Shown piece after piece: positions 36,901 to 47,300 of a stretch of 64,000 nucleotides of DNA. The notes beneath the pieces are model-generated. The model was not told where the DNA came from, made no database searches, and saw nothing but the letters and a program-made list of their open reading frames with translations. Where the stretch lies: assembly GCA_014529385.2 (NCBI GenBank), contig CM043969.1, forward strand, positions 68,413,676-68,477,675, read 5' to 3'. The stretch is from Adiantum capillus-veneris. Its lineage: Eukaryota; Streptophyta; Polypodiopsida; Polypodiales; Pteridaceae. How positions within the stretch are numbered: position 1 is the stretch's first letter; each line of letters starts with the position of its first letter. The position numbers and the translations under genes are program-made.

Positions 36901-37949
36901 TGGTCGGGAGGAACACATGTTGAGTACACTCTCACCAAACCTGGCCCATGCAACCCTATGGCCCGCAGGGTCCTTTGTGGCTGCATGACACTTCTCATAT
37001 GCAAAACAACGGGCAAATTTTGTAGTGATCTCCCCACATGATGGTGGGACTTGGTACACCTTATGGAACAGGAACCTGTATTCATCCTGAAGCCGTGGCT
37101 GCACGTGATTTAAGTAAATCTTTGTCTTCTTCTGACTGGAATGCCTGAATACAGTGAGCCACTGGTCATCGGGGATGTCATCTTCTGTAAGATCCTTTGG
37201 CAGCACCCCCTCCATGCTCAAACCATACTCATCATGAAGCTCTTGTGCTGTATAGCAGAACTTTGTCAAGATAGGGTACTCCTCCATCTTGTTTTTTCCT
37301 GCGATGTGGAAACAACACGCAAGTAAAGACATGCCCTCATTATATGCCTCATTTCAGTTGTGGAAAAAAAAACACATGGAATGAAATGAATGTATGTCAT
37401 TCAGCTGACAATTGCAAAATTCAGTTGTGTACAAAGCCAATTTTGGTTGTGGTTAGTATCAAATTTGGTACTGGTTAGTACCAAATTTGGTTATGCTGAC
37501 ATCCCTATTGAGCTTCAACTTTGTGCTATGCTCATGCACAACATATACTGATTTTTTCACTTGCATGCATGCAAGTTAGCAATCAAAAGAGCAGCTTATA
37601 CATGTAACTTTGTAACTTTCCTAAACCCTAAATTCCTAAGAAGATCCCAAACATGCACATGTACTTGCTGCATGCAAAAAAAGCAAATGCAGACCTCATC
37701 AGATAAAAGACATGCAAAAGCTTGCATGCATGGAAAAGAAAATGGTAAATCACCAGAAAACGCACAGCTCTCATAGCACCTACCTTTAGATGTTGTAGAT
37801 GACCGTGGAGTCTCATCATCGGCAAAAAGAGGCCCAGGCTTAAATGAAGTCTCCATGGACACAGCAGGTTTCTCCCTCTCCACAAAGGAGGCCCCCTTGC
37901 TAGCCCTCGTATTTGGGGTGTCGATGTTCCGAGGGGATTTTGCATCCAT
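33922..37949 (-). pseudogene. Five-exon gene for a zinc-binding, coiled-coil, FCP1/HAD-phosphatase-like protein (749 codons, two stops)
   Basis: Exons on the minus strand are 37949-37784, 37298-36415, 35293-34942, 34845-34426 and 34349-33922. All have GT...AG borders and matching phases. The N-terminal part is Lys/Ser/Thr-rich. A helical, coiled-coil-like segment spans about 284-345. A Cys/His cluster at about 408-448 (CRHQYHPLC, then CVKPGC) looks RING-like. The FCP1/NIF-type HAD domain covers about 520-670: VLDLNGVLL, VRPDAEQF, LVLWSCC and ILVDDCRYKS. In FCP1 the first motif is D-x-D; here it is D-L-N, so phosphatase activity is doubtful. In-frame TAG at 36646 and TGA at 34135 interrupt it, and both are explicable by C-to-T change. 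It may act as an accessory to the convergent transposase gene; that role is inference. Confidence 0.65.
35294..36414 (-). repeat. Intron 2 of the FCP1-like gene, tandem repeats of about 67 bp
   Basis: Repeated block containing CTTTTTGCAGCACTTTCAAA, TAGTACCTAAAAGTACCAAA and ACTACCAAAATCAAACTACC. It occurs at least six times between about 35515 and 36090 and then gives way to a related block with CCTAACACTACCAATCC near 36230-36365. The splice sites are CAG followed by GTGCTG, and ...CAACAG. Confidence 0.7.
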
Positions 37950-38165
37950 TGTCCTCTTCTTCTTTTTCCCATTGTCCGGTGACGCTTTGGTTGCTGATTT
38001 CCTCGCTGGCGTTACTTATTGCCCCACCCACGTTTTCTTTCACGGAAAGTTTAAATCATTAAAATTTCCCTCCTACCATTCTTTAACATAGATGAAAAAA
38101 AAGGTTCCCTCCAAAGTGTGGACATATGTAGAAGTACCAACCAGGTAGAAGCAAAATAGGTCCTT
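37950..38165 (-). promoter_or_regulatory. Upstream region of the FCP1-like gene, between its ATG and the right TIR
   Basis: Short upstream region. An in-frame Lys-rich stretch (KKKKRT) precedes the chosen ATG, so a further upstream start or exon is possible. An in-frame TAA blocks simple extension. No TATA box is evident. Confidence 0.35.
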
Positions 38166-38200
38166 TTTTTGTACCACCAAACCATGCTTTCACCCTGCAC
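38166..38200 (-). repeat. Right terminal inverted repeat, 35 bp
   Basis: Reads GTACCACCAAACCATGCTTT in its centre and pairs with 19317-19351. Confidence 0.8.
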
Positions 38201-39548
38201 ACAAACATTTTTTCAAAGGGTCCCATCTTTGCTCAGCACATGAAAATGTTACAAAGAAAGTCGGCTGGCCCAATTGACGAATCATTGCAAACACGTTTCG
38301 CTTAAGCTTCACCTTGTAATCGATTGAAGTACGTAGTGATTGGAAGTCGTGATACCCTAGCTCGGATGAAAGTAGCTGCTCTATGTTAGTGCTAGCTTGA
38401 ACATCTTTTGCTTGTAATTGTTTGCCACATAGTTTTCCCTTGCATAAGCGCACCCATATAGATCCAAGCACTTTCGCAATAATAATTTTCATTGTTTTGA
38501 AGAACAAATTTTCAATGCTTCTTGCAAATCGTCTATCCACATTTTTAAGCTCCCATTGTGCTACTTTTTGGTATTTTTTCTTCGCCAACACATGATACTT
38601 TCTTCTTTCACCAAAAAACAATGTTGGGAATGACAATTCCTCATAGGATTCATCATCGAAAATGCTCAGAGGGCTGAATCCCTCACAAGGTGCTATACTT
38701 GCAACTTGTGAATTATGGTCCACAACTTGTTGAGCGGAGTAGATACCGTGCACCAAAGTGTCTGTAGAATCATTCTCGTCTTCAAGATCTTCTTGATGTG
38801 GACTGCGACACACATATGCATGGATTGTGAAACTAGATGACCAAGACATATAGATAGAAACACCATGCTCAATGTACAAGGAAGTGCTCAATAGGTCAAC
38901 CAAAGCTTGAAGTACATAATTTGGCCGCACAATGCCACTCAAGTAGGCATGATCATAATCAAGCTTATGCTTTATCTCAACTAGAATTGAAGCTTGATCA
39001 CTAGAGAAGCGTGGCAGCACTCTTTGTACTCGTGACAAATCTGCCATTACATTCACAATGCTGCCGCTTAAACCAAATTGACCTTCGAAGTTGAGTTCTC
39101 GAATTTGTGCGAATGGTATGCGCAATGATACAAGACGACTCTCTACTGAATTCAATCTTTCTACACTAGATATTTTGACACTAAAAGTCATCTCTCTTCT
39201 CATGCAAAACAGTGGTTCCTCTTGTTTTTTCAATGCGACCTTGCACGGGTGACACACTCGAAGCACCTTATTGTCAACTACCGCAATTGATTTTATTTTT
39301 TTGAGAAGCAATAACTCCACCTTTGACATGCCATGCAAACTTTGACGAAACATAAGTGAACCACATGAAGCACAATCAAAAGAAGGCGTATCCTCGATGA
39401 TCTTCTCATATTGTGAAGTTCTACTAGATGAAACTGTAGAGATTCTTTGATGTTTTTGAGATGACTTGGACATGTTGTAAATTTTGGTTGTGACTTGCTT
39501 AAGCATAAAGGTGTCGGGATATAGACTCAAGAAAATGGATGCAATTTG
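38201..39548 (-). pseudogene. Helentron Rep, N-terminal region (Helitron_like_N)
   Basis: Opens with CASCG...CHPC (a zinc-finger-like pair) and runs to FQSLRTSIDYKVKLKRNVFA, MIRQLGQPTFFVTFSCAEQR and WDPLKKCL. This is the signature end of the Helitron N-terminal domain. The frame is cut at 38201 by the right TIR. The next expected residues of the family are found at 19316 and below, in phase. There is no in-frame stop in the roughly 445 codons downstream of TAA 39549-39551. A plausible start is MSKSSQKHQ within this frame. It would bind and nick Helitron ends together with the rest of the Rep domain. Confidence 0.8.
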
Positions 39549-40130
39549 TTAAGCAGCAACAACATGGTTGTCAACAAGTGAAGCTAGAGACAAACTAGCC
39601 TCTTTACTCCATACACATCGTTTACGTTTAGGTCGGTCAAAAACAGCAGGAAACCATAAAAAATCACCATGCAAACTCAACACGACCAAAGATGGCAAAG
39701 TGGATGATGATGGACAGTCATGTGCAGCAAAGGAGCGAACTTCCTGCATAACCTCACCTTGGTAAAAGTAAAGTTTACACGCAGCAGAAAACATCCTGCA
39801 CATTACACTAACCAAGTGTACGCTTAACATCATTGAGGATTGGCGACTAGACAAGAGAGAGATTATAAATTCTCTTTGATCAAAAGAGGGCGATTGAAGA
39901 CTTATGATCCAAGGCTGCACCCAAATTTTCAAAATGTCTTCATTTCTGAATGCTATTTGCTCTACACTAACATCAACTACTTTGGACTCAAGAGATTGCA
40001 AGGAGAGACTCAAGTTAAAAAGTTGAAGTAAGCTTAGCAAAACATCTTTGTTGCTCGGAAAGTTACATATAAATATGGGATCAAGGTACAATCTTTTACT
40101 TTCTGCCCACAAAATGGGATCACTTGCCAT
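39549..40130 (-). CDS. ORF of unknown function between RPA-like gene and Rep
   Basis: About 193 codons from ATG 40130 (MASDPILWAESKRLY) to TAA 39551. I recognise no domain. The residues near the end include GDFLWFPAVFDRPKRKR. It is in the same frame as the Rep N-terminal ORF and separated from it only by the TAA. It could be the N-terminal part of one long Rep protein with a CAA-to-TAA mutation, or a separate small gene. It starts 36 bases after the RPA-like stop. Confidence 0.4.
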   Translation of the reverse strand: MASDPILWAESKRLYLDPIFICNFPSNKDVLLSLLQLFNLSLSLQSLESKVVDVSVEQIAFRNEDILKIWVQPWIISLQSPSFDQREFIISLLSSRQSSMMLSVHLVSVMCRMFSAACKLYFYQGEVMQEVRSFAAHDCPSSSTLPSLVVLSLHGDFLWFPAVFDRPKRKRCVWSKEASLSLASLVDNHVVAA

Positions 40131-40166
40131 TTTACAAAAAGTATAGCGCAACAAAGAGCAACACAA

Positions 40167-41952
40167 CTAAGCACCTTTGAAAGCAGTAACCTGACCCGAC
40201 TTGTCAATAGTGAACCAAACGGCCTTCTTAAAGCTCAAGAGTGAAGATTTTAAATCTACCAAGCTTTGCTCAAAGAGATGGAGAAATGGACGAGAGAATC
40301 CAAGTACAGAGTCGACTACAGCACCTTGTAAAATAACACCAACAGCCTCTCCATCTTGAGGATACAATTTGGCAGGTAACACAGGTTGCTTATTGATTGT
40401 AGATTGTCTTCCACATGAGTAGCAAAATGGATTGCTAGCTTGGCGGCGTACATTCAAACATTTGCACGTGCCACAAGAGAACTCCACATCCAAGCTGTTC
40501 ACACTGACAATCTCCAAAGTTCCAAAAACCTACAAATTTTACATTTACCAATCAAGATTTTAGCAATAAATTCAAAGGCTGACGAACACTTACAGCCTAA
40601 ATATGCAATAAAAAATTTACCTTCTTCCCAAAGCCTAAATTCAAGACTTGTTTATGCAAGTAATTTTGGAAGACATCATCCAATGAAGGAGGCAATGGAC
40701 ACAAGATTGTAGCATCGACGACACTCAGAGTGTTCGACAGGTGCTTAAAGACGTTGATGTTACGAGCAACACAAGTGTAGAATCCCTTTTCTTTAACCTC
40801 GTTGACCATAAGTTGATAGTCGAGGCGCCGTGTCGGGACAAACAAAAGCTGCCATAAAACAAGTCTCAGGAAAAAGAATTCGCTCTAAATTTAAAAGCTG
40901 GTCAACACTTACACTAGCTCGATCACTTGTTGACGGACCGTCTGCAATAGTCAATCGAAAACTAGGAGTGCCATCACTTCTAGTTGCATTCTCTATTTTG
41001 ACGACAATGAACGCAACTGTTGCCACCGACTCGTTGGCATTGGAACTTTGGGCCAACAGCTCTTTGATCTTCTGTTCTGGATAAAGGTAGAGGCAACACT
41101 CAAAAGGCTCTGCCTTAACAACCAAAGTAGTTGCATCTGCATACAAAGCTCACAAACAAGTACCACCGTCTTTTGCAACAGCCCTTTTTACACATGCCCC
41201 CTCGATGCGAACATAGTCATGAACAGCAAAGGCCTCAATAAAGTCTAAGAGGTATATCTCAGTCACAACAAAAGTCACAGTATGGCGAGATTCTCTATCA
41301 AGGAGGTCTGGTCGTAGGTATCTACCAAAGTTAAACTTGGGTATTTTATAAGTACCATACTTACAGAGCACTTTGCCTTCTAATGCAAATCTAAAATTTG
41401 CAGTCTCTGACAACTCGGAGATAGCTAAGTTTCTTAGGGCAGGGGTTATGGCTAGCTGTGAAGAGAAAGATTCAACATTCAGCTCATCTTTCTCTTCGCC
41501 TATATCTTTTAAGAAAGGGGACGAGAATGAGGTATCTGCCAAGCACCTACTCGCCTTACCTAAAAAAAACCAGTGTGAGCAAAATTCTCTATCAATCAAC
41601 ATAAAAAACAATAAACATTACCTCTAACTACGAGCAAAGCCTTTTTTATAGCTGAGGAAGAGGCTTTGTTCAACTTTCCTCTTGGGCTAAGTTTTTTGCT
41701 ATGCGGAGAAGATTCAGAGATTTGATTGGGGTTCCGAGACAAAGGTGAAAAATAAGCAGCAGTGCTACACTTCTTACTCTCAAGAAGCTCTACTTGCAAG
41801 GAAGGTGCTTCTACAGGCTCAGGCTCAGACAATGCCTCATTAAAACTAAGATCTACAAACATATGCTCATGTCAATACTCAAGATCACATGCTCAAGGTA
41901 ATCACAGCTCAAATAAAATCTTGATGTACTCACCATTCATGGGAGTATCCAT
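40167..41952 (-). CDS. RPA70-like single-stranded-DNA-binding protein, six exons, 486 aa
   Basis: Exons on the minus strand are 41952-41934, 41852-41622, 41559-41164, 41136-40913, 40848-40621 and 40529-40167. All have GT...AG borders, their phases agree, and no stop occurs before TAG 40167-40169. The last exon has a zinc-ribbon pattern (CGTCKC, then FCYSC near residues 385-405), as in the C-terminal OB fold of RPA70. The middle exons have OB-like segments such as HDYVRIEGACVK and ATVAFIVVKIENATRSDG. Plant Helitrons often carry RPA-like genes beside Rep-helicase, in the same orientation as here, and these are thought to coat single-stranded transposition intermediates. OB-fold assignment is by pattern only. 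Confidence 0.65.
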
Positions 41953-42447
41953 TGTATGAAGTATATAGAGCTAGAATTGCAAGCAACAGTGAGCAAGAGA
42001 GCTAAGGACTCAAGAAAAGCATATGTATATTGTGCAAGGAATAGTTGAATATATAAGAGTTGCATGAGTAGTAGAGGAGTAGTGCATGTGTTTCTATGAT
42101 GAAAGCCAATGCCTCACGTTCAGCACAGAGGCCAAGACCTAGAGAGATTGCAATAAAATGATGCAATATCTTTTCATAAATGAGAAGGTATCATCTCACG
42201 TTCTCAAAGTAAGAGAGCACGTTTATTGAGATAACTTTATTACTTGACTAGGTGGCAATGAAAGTAAGCTCTAATTATTTTATGTTTTTTAAAAAAGTAT
42301 GTTGATATCTCACAATAAATCTGAATAAAAGGACATTACAGTCAACAAATATATACCAAGACGGTGTACTTTTCATGGTCGACGTGTTTAGTTCAAGAGA
42401 TTCCAAAATTATCAAAAGTTTTTTTTAAAAATAGAATTATTTTTGAA
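41953..42447. other. AT-rich region upstream of the RPA-like gene
   Basis: Probably the promoter and 5' end of the Helentron. No coding signal and no recognised Helitron terminus. A TATATAAGAG stretch at about 42051-42060 could be a TATA box for the RPA-like gene. Confidence 0.35.
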
Positions 42448-44037
42448 TGTAACATTTAATGGCCTAAAATCTTATGTGTAGCGGAAATTAGCATGAATAT
42501 AGTGGGCATTTCATTAGAATAGATTCCTAATGAGAATTACAAGAGTGCTTGGGTGGAGAGTGCAACAAAAAGCATAACACCTAGTTAGATAGCATCGACA
42601 ATACTTTCAAAAGAGAGAGCAATTAAGCTATTGACAACAGTTGAGGACCGGATTTGCATGGAGCCGGTCCCCCCTCCAAAAGGCTTTGTATTATGGTTTC
42701 TCCCATCAAGAGAGACATTGTACAATACAATTCTTTGTGTTCCTTCAAGACTAGCTAGTGCAATGAAGATGGAAGCTTCATACACCAAGCAAAACACTTA
42801 ATCAAACACAACTTGAATTATCCCCGTTCTCAGACCCAAGACCTCACACACCTTCGAAGATGGTGAGAGCTAGCAGGGTATGAGAGTAGATTGAGAGGAA
42901 AAAGAAGTATCTTACGAGAAAGAAGTACATCTCCTCACATAATCACTCATATTAGCATAGCTTAGCTTAGTAATTAGCTTGGTAGAGAAGATGAGCATGC
43001 ATTGAAGCTTGGCTCTTGGTTGGATTTGCATCCACATGCCAAGAGAGTGTTGATGTAGGCTTCTATCTCACAAGCTTGGAGTAGGTGATGAGCTCTCCAT
43101 TAAAGCTTGGGAGGAGATAGAGTATTTTCCCTTCACACATGGTCAAGTGTGAGAGTGTGTGTGTCAATGCCAAGCAAAAATCAGCCCCCCCTCTCTCTTG
43201 GGCGAGCCCTAGCTGCTAAATAAGTCTGGCCTTTGCCTCATTGGACCTCCCCAGGTCAAGCCAATAGGAATTAAGCAGCATAAGTGATAGCCTTTAGACA
43301 TGTGTCCCCCTTTCCCCTTTTGTGAGAGCTTTAGGTAATTAAATAATTAAACTAAACTCTCATTGGACCCCTTTGCCTCCTGGCCAATAGGAATCAGGCA
43401 AGCCATGGGGCTCCTGAATGCTCATTGGACCCCTTGGGAGACTGCCCAATAGTCTTCTAGGAGACTTAATTCTCATTGGTTTCTTTTATTAAATGTTTTT
43501 AAATTAATTAAACTAGATTTACTCTAGCTTAATTCTCATTGGTCCACTTCAAGGGTCTTCCAATAGGAATTGGGCACACCTTGTGGGCATCTGGCCTAGG
43601 GAGCTGACATGTGTCCCTCATTCCCTTTGTGTAAAGGGAGCCTGTGTGTGTGTGTGTGGCTTTCTCTCTCATCCCCTAGCTTTGGGGCTCGCCCCCTCCC
43701 ATGTAGGGATGTAGAAAGACTTTTTGGGCACACACTAAGCATCCAATTTTCCCTAGGGTTGACCTTTGGACACAACCTTTGAATTTTGGAACCTTAGCAT
43801 TTTGGAAGTCTTAATGGGCTGAACCTTAGGGTCTTTTTGGCCCATTGTTTCACATGGTTCTTTTGCAGATGGCCCCCCCTTTGGATCCCTATTTTCCCTC
43901 CTTTGGATCCCTACTGTGGCCGGTCTGCTAACTTAACCAATATTCTAGCTTTTTCTCCCTTGGCACTTCCCCACATTAAATGATCAGTTTAATATGAGAA
44001 AATCATTTAGGAGAATTAGATATTGATTATTATGACA
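42448..44037 (-). repeat. LTR of copy 2, left (3' LTR on the minus strand)
   Basis: Ends as in copy 1; shares GCTGCTAA with the right LTR of copy 1. Confidence 0.95.
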
Positions 44038-44398
44038 TTACCTCTCTCTTGAAATCATAGTCGTCCTCGACTATGGTGTAGAGAAGATAAAGCATATGCA
44101 TGAGTCCTTTTCTTAGCGGGTAGAGGATCCCTATGTTACCCTACGACATCATTCCATAATGGATGACTAGTCCATTTGGCGCTTGAGAGCCTGAGGCTGC
44201 CGCAAGCATGTCTGCACATTAGTCCTATCAGTCTTCCATAGTAGAGTGACAAGCTCTACTTGGTGTTCGGGAGACGTCGTCTCCGCAAACTTGATCTAAG
44301 CATGCATACTACTTCATTTTTGTGCACAAATAAAGAAAAAGAGAGTCTTATAAGACAAAAAATTTTGTTCATTTTTTTTTAACATTTTGTACATTTGC

Positions 44399-47300
44399 TT
44401 ACTCTTGGGAAGCATTGTAAGCATTGACAAGGTTTAGGTTATCCTTTAATTGTATGCCTTGCATCCATCTAGCATCTTCAAAAGGATAATTCTTAAATTT
44501 AATAAGATATCGTCGGATGGTCTTACCGCCTCTTAATACCTTGTCTTCATGTCGGAGAATGGACTCGGGCTGCAGCACCTCCTCGTGGTCCTCGATCTCC
44601 GGTGGATCTTCAATAGTTGGTTCTTGAGGTGGCTCTCCTTTGTAAGGCTTTAATAGGCTCACATGAAAAGCATTGTGTATGAGCCAATGATTGGGCAACT
44701 TAAGTTGATAGGCCATCTCATTGATTGGCCTAAGAATCTGGAAGGGACCATAATACCTTTTTGCTAGTTTAGCATAGTACTTTTGGTGGCCCGTAGGATT
44801 CTTGCCCGTCGTGTGCCTTAATCGAGCCTTGGGAAACTTTAACAAGACCCAATCGTTTTCTTTAAAGGCTTGGGCTCTTCTGTGCTTGTCAGCAGCAGCC
44901 TTTTGCCTTTGCTGTGAGATAGAGATAGCATCCTTAATCTTTTGGAAAGATTCTTGTAGGTCTCGGCTATACTCATCTGCAGCGAAGATCTTCCCATGTA
45001 CCTTAAGTAGCAAGGGACTTTTTGATCTTCCCTCAATTACCTCGAAAGGTGCTTTTCCTGTAGAAGTATGTACAGTGTTATTGTAAGCATACTCTACTAA
45101 AGGTAAGTACTTCTCCCATTGGGATCTTTGATCTACTTCCGTTACATAGGCTTTTAGTAGATCAAGAATGGTTAGGTTAGCTATTTCACTTTGGCCATCA
45201 GTTTGTGGATGATAGGCCGAAGAGAAGTTTAGCCTTGTTCCTAAATTCTCAAAGAGACCCTTCCAGAAATTACTGGTCATTCTAGGATCTCTATCCGACA
45301 CTATGGACATTGGCAAGCCATGGTACTTGAAAATTTGTGAAATGAAGAGGGTTGCCATTTGATGGGCTTTGATAGTCTTTTTGACAGGTATAAAATGAGC
45401 TTGTTTACTGAACCTGTCTACTATCGTCCATATTCCCGTATTCCCATGGATAGACTTAGGCAATCCAAAGATAAAATCCATGGATATGCTCTCCCACGGT
45501 GAATTAGGGATTGGCAAGGGTTGAAGCAATCCAAGTTGCTTCCCTCTATCAAATTTTGTCTTTTGACATACCACACATTTGGAAACATACTCGTGTATGT
45601 TCACTTTCATGGTAGGCCAATAGAAATATGTTTCAATTCCCTTTAGGGTAGACTGAATCCCTCTATGCCCCGCATATGGGGGAGCATGAGATTCATACAT
45701 TACTTTCTCACGTAGTGAGTTAGTAACGCATAGTCTATTGCCATAGAGAAGATAACCATCTTGTAAAGTAAATGGTTCTTCTTTCTTCCCTAATGCAAGG
45801 GCTGAAATCACATCTCTAAAATCGGGATCAATAGCATACTCATCTATCATTGAAGATAGATTGTTGTGAGTTGCTATGGAAACCGCATTCACTCTCGGTC
45901 GTCTTGAGAGTGCATCGGCTACTTGATTATGCTTGCCAGCAATGTGAGCAATATGAAAATGAAATTGCGAAAGGAAATTTGCCCACCTCATTTGTTTGTC
46001 GGAAAGCTTGGTCTGCGTCATGAAGTACTTAAGACTTTGGTGATCCGTTCGCAGAATGAAAGGAGTCCCCAATAAATAGTGCTTCCATGAGTCTAAGGCA
46101 TGTAGAACTGCAAGGAGTTCTTTTTCGTATATGCCTAGAGCTTGCTCAACAGGGTCGAGCCTTCGACTCTCATAGCCTATGGCGTGCCCTTCTTGGAGCA
46201 GAACAGCCCCAAGGCAATCACCACAAGCATCACATTGGACCTCAAATGGTTTTGAGAGATCCGGTAGTGTAAGCACAGGTTGAGAGATAAGCTTTTCTTT
46301 AAGCTTTTCGAAAGCATTGTTCTCCTTAGCAGACCACGTATACCTAACATTTTTCTTTGTTAGGTCATGTAATGGTCCCGCAATTTGTGAGAACTTTTCT
46401 ATGAAGCGTCTATAGTATGCACACATACCTATAAAGCTTCTTAGTTCATGAAGATTCCTTGGTTTAGGCCATCCTTTTATTACCTCTAACTTGGATGGAT
46501 CCATTTGGATTCCATCTTGAGAGATAATGTGACCTAAATATTGAATCTCTTGCAAGAAAAATTCACTTTTCTTTCGATTAACATAAAGTTTACTCTCTCT
46601 TAAAACTTGAAATATTACCTGGAGGTGTTGCTTGTGTTCCTCCAATGAATTAGAGTAGATGATAATATCATCAAAGAACACTCCAGTGAAGGTTCGATGA
46701 GGCCTGAACAGCTTCTCCATCAAGCGGTTGAATGTGGCTGGTGCATTAGTCAAGCCAAAAGGCATGACAATGTATTCGTAAAGACCAAATGTAGTACGAA
46801 ATGCGGTCTTTACAATGTCTTGATCAACTATCCTTATTTGATGATAGCCACTTTTTAGGTCAATCCTACTGAAGTAGGTCGATCCTTGTAGCTTATCAAA
46901 TAGGTCTTCTACCCGTGGAACGGGAAACCTATTCTTGATAGTGATCCTATTTAGTGCTCTATAGTCGACACACATACGATATGTGCCGTCTTTCTTTTGC
47001 ACTAATAGCACAGGTGAGCAAAATGGAGATGAGCTAGGCCTAACCATGCCCTTCTCAATTAACTCATGCACTTGCCGCATAATCTCCTCTTGTTGAGCTT
47101 GAGAAACTCTATAAGGAGGTTTGTTAGGCGGTGAACTTCCTAGAAGAAGTTCAATTGCATGGTCGTCATTACCTCGTTTAGGAGGTAGCTCACAAGGGAT
47201 GTCATCAATAAAGACATCTTGAAACCCCTTGAGAAAATTGGATAACTCTAATTCCTTTTGGTTGCTTTTATTTTCTTTTGCTAAAGCATTAGGTTCATTT

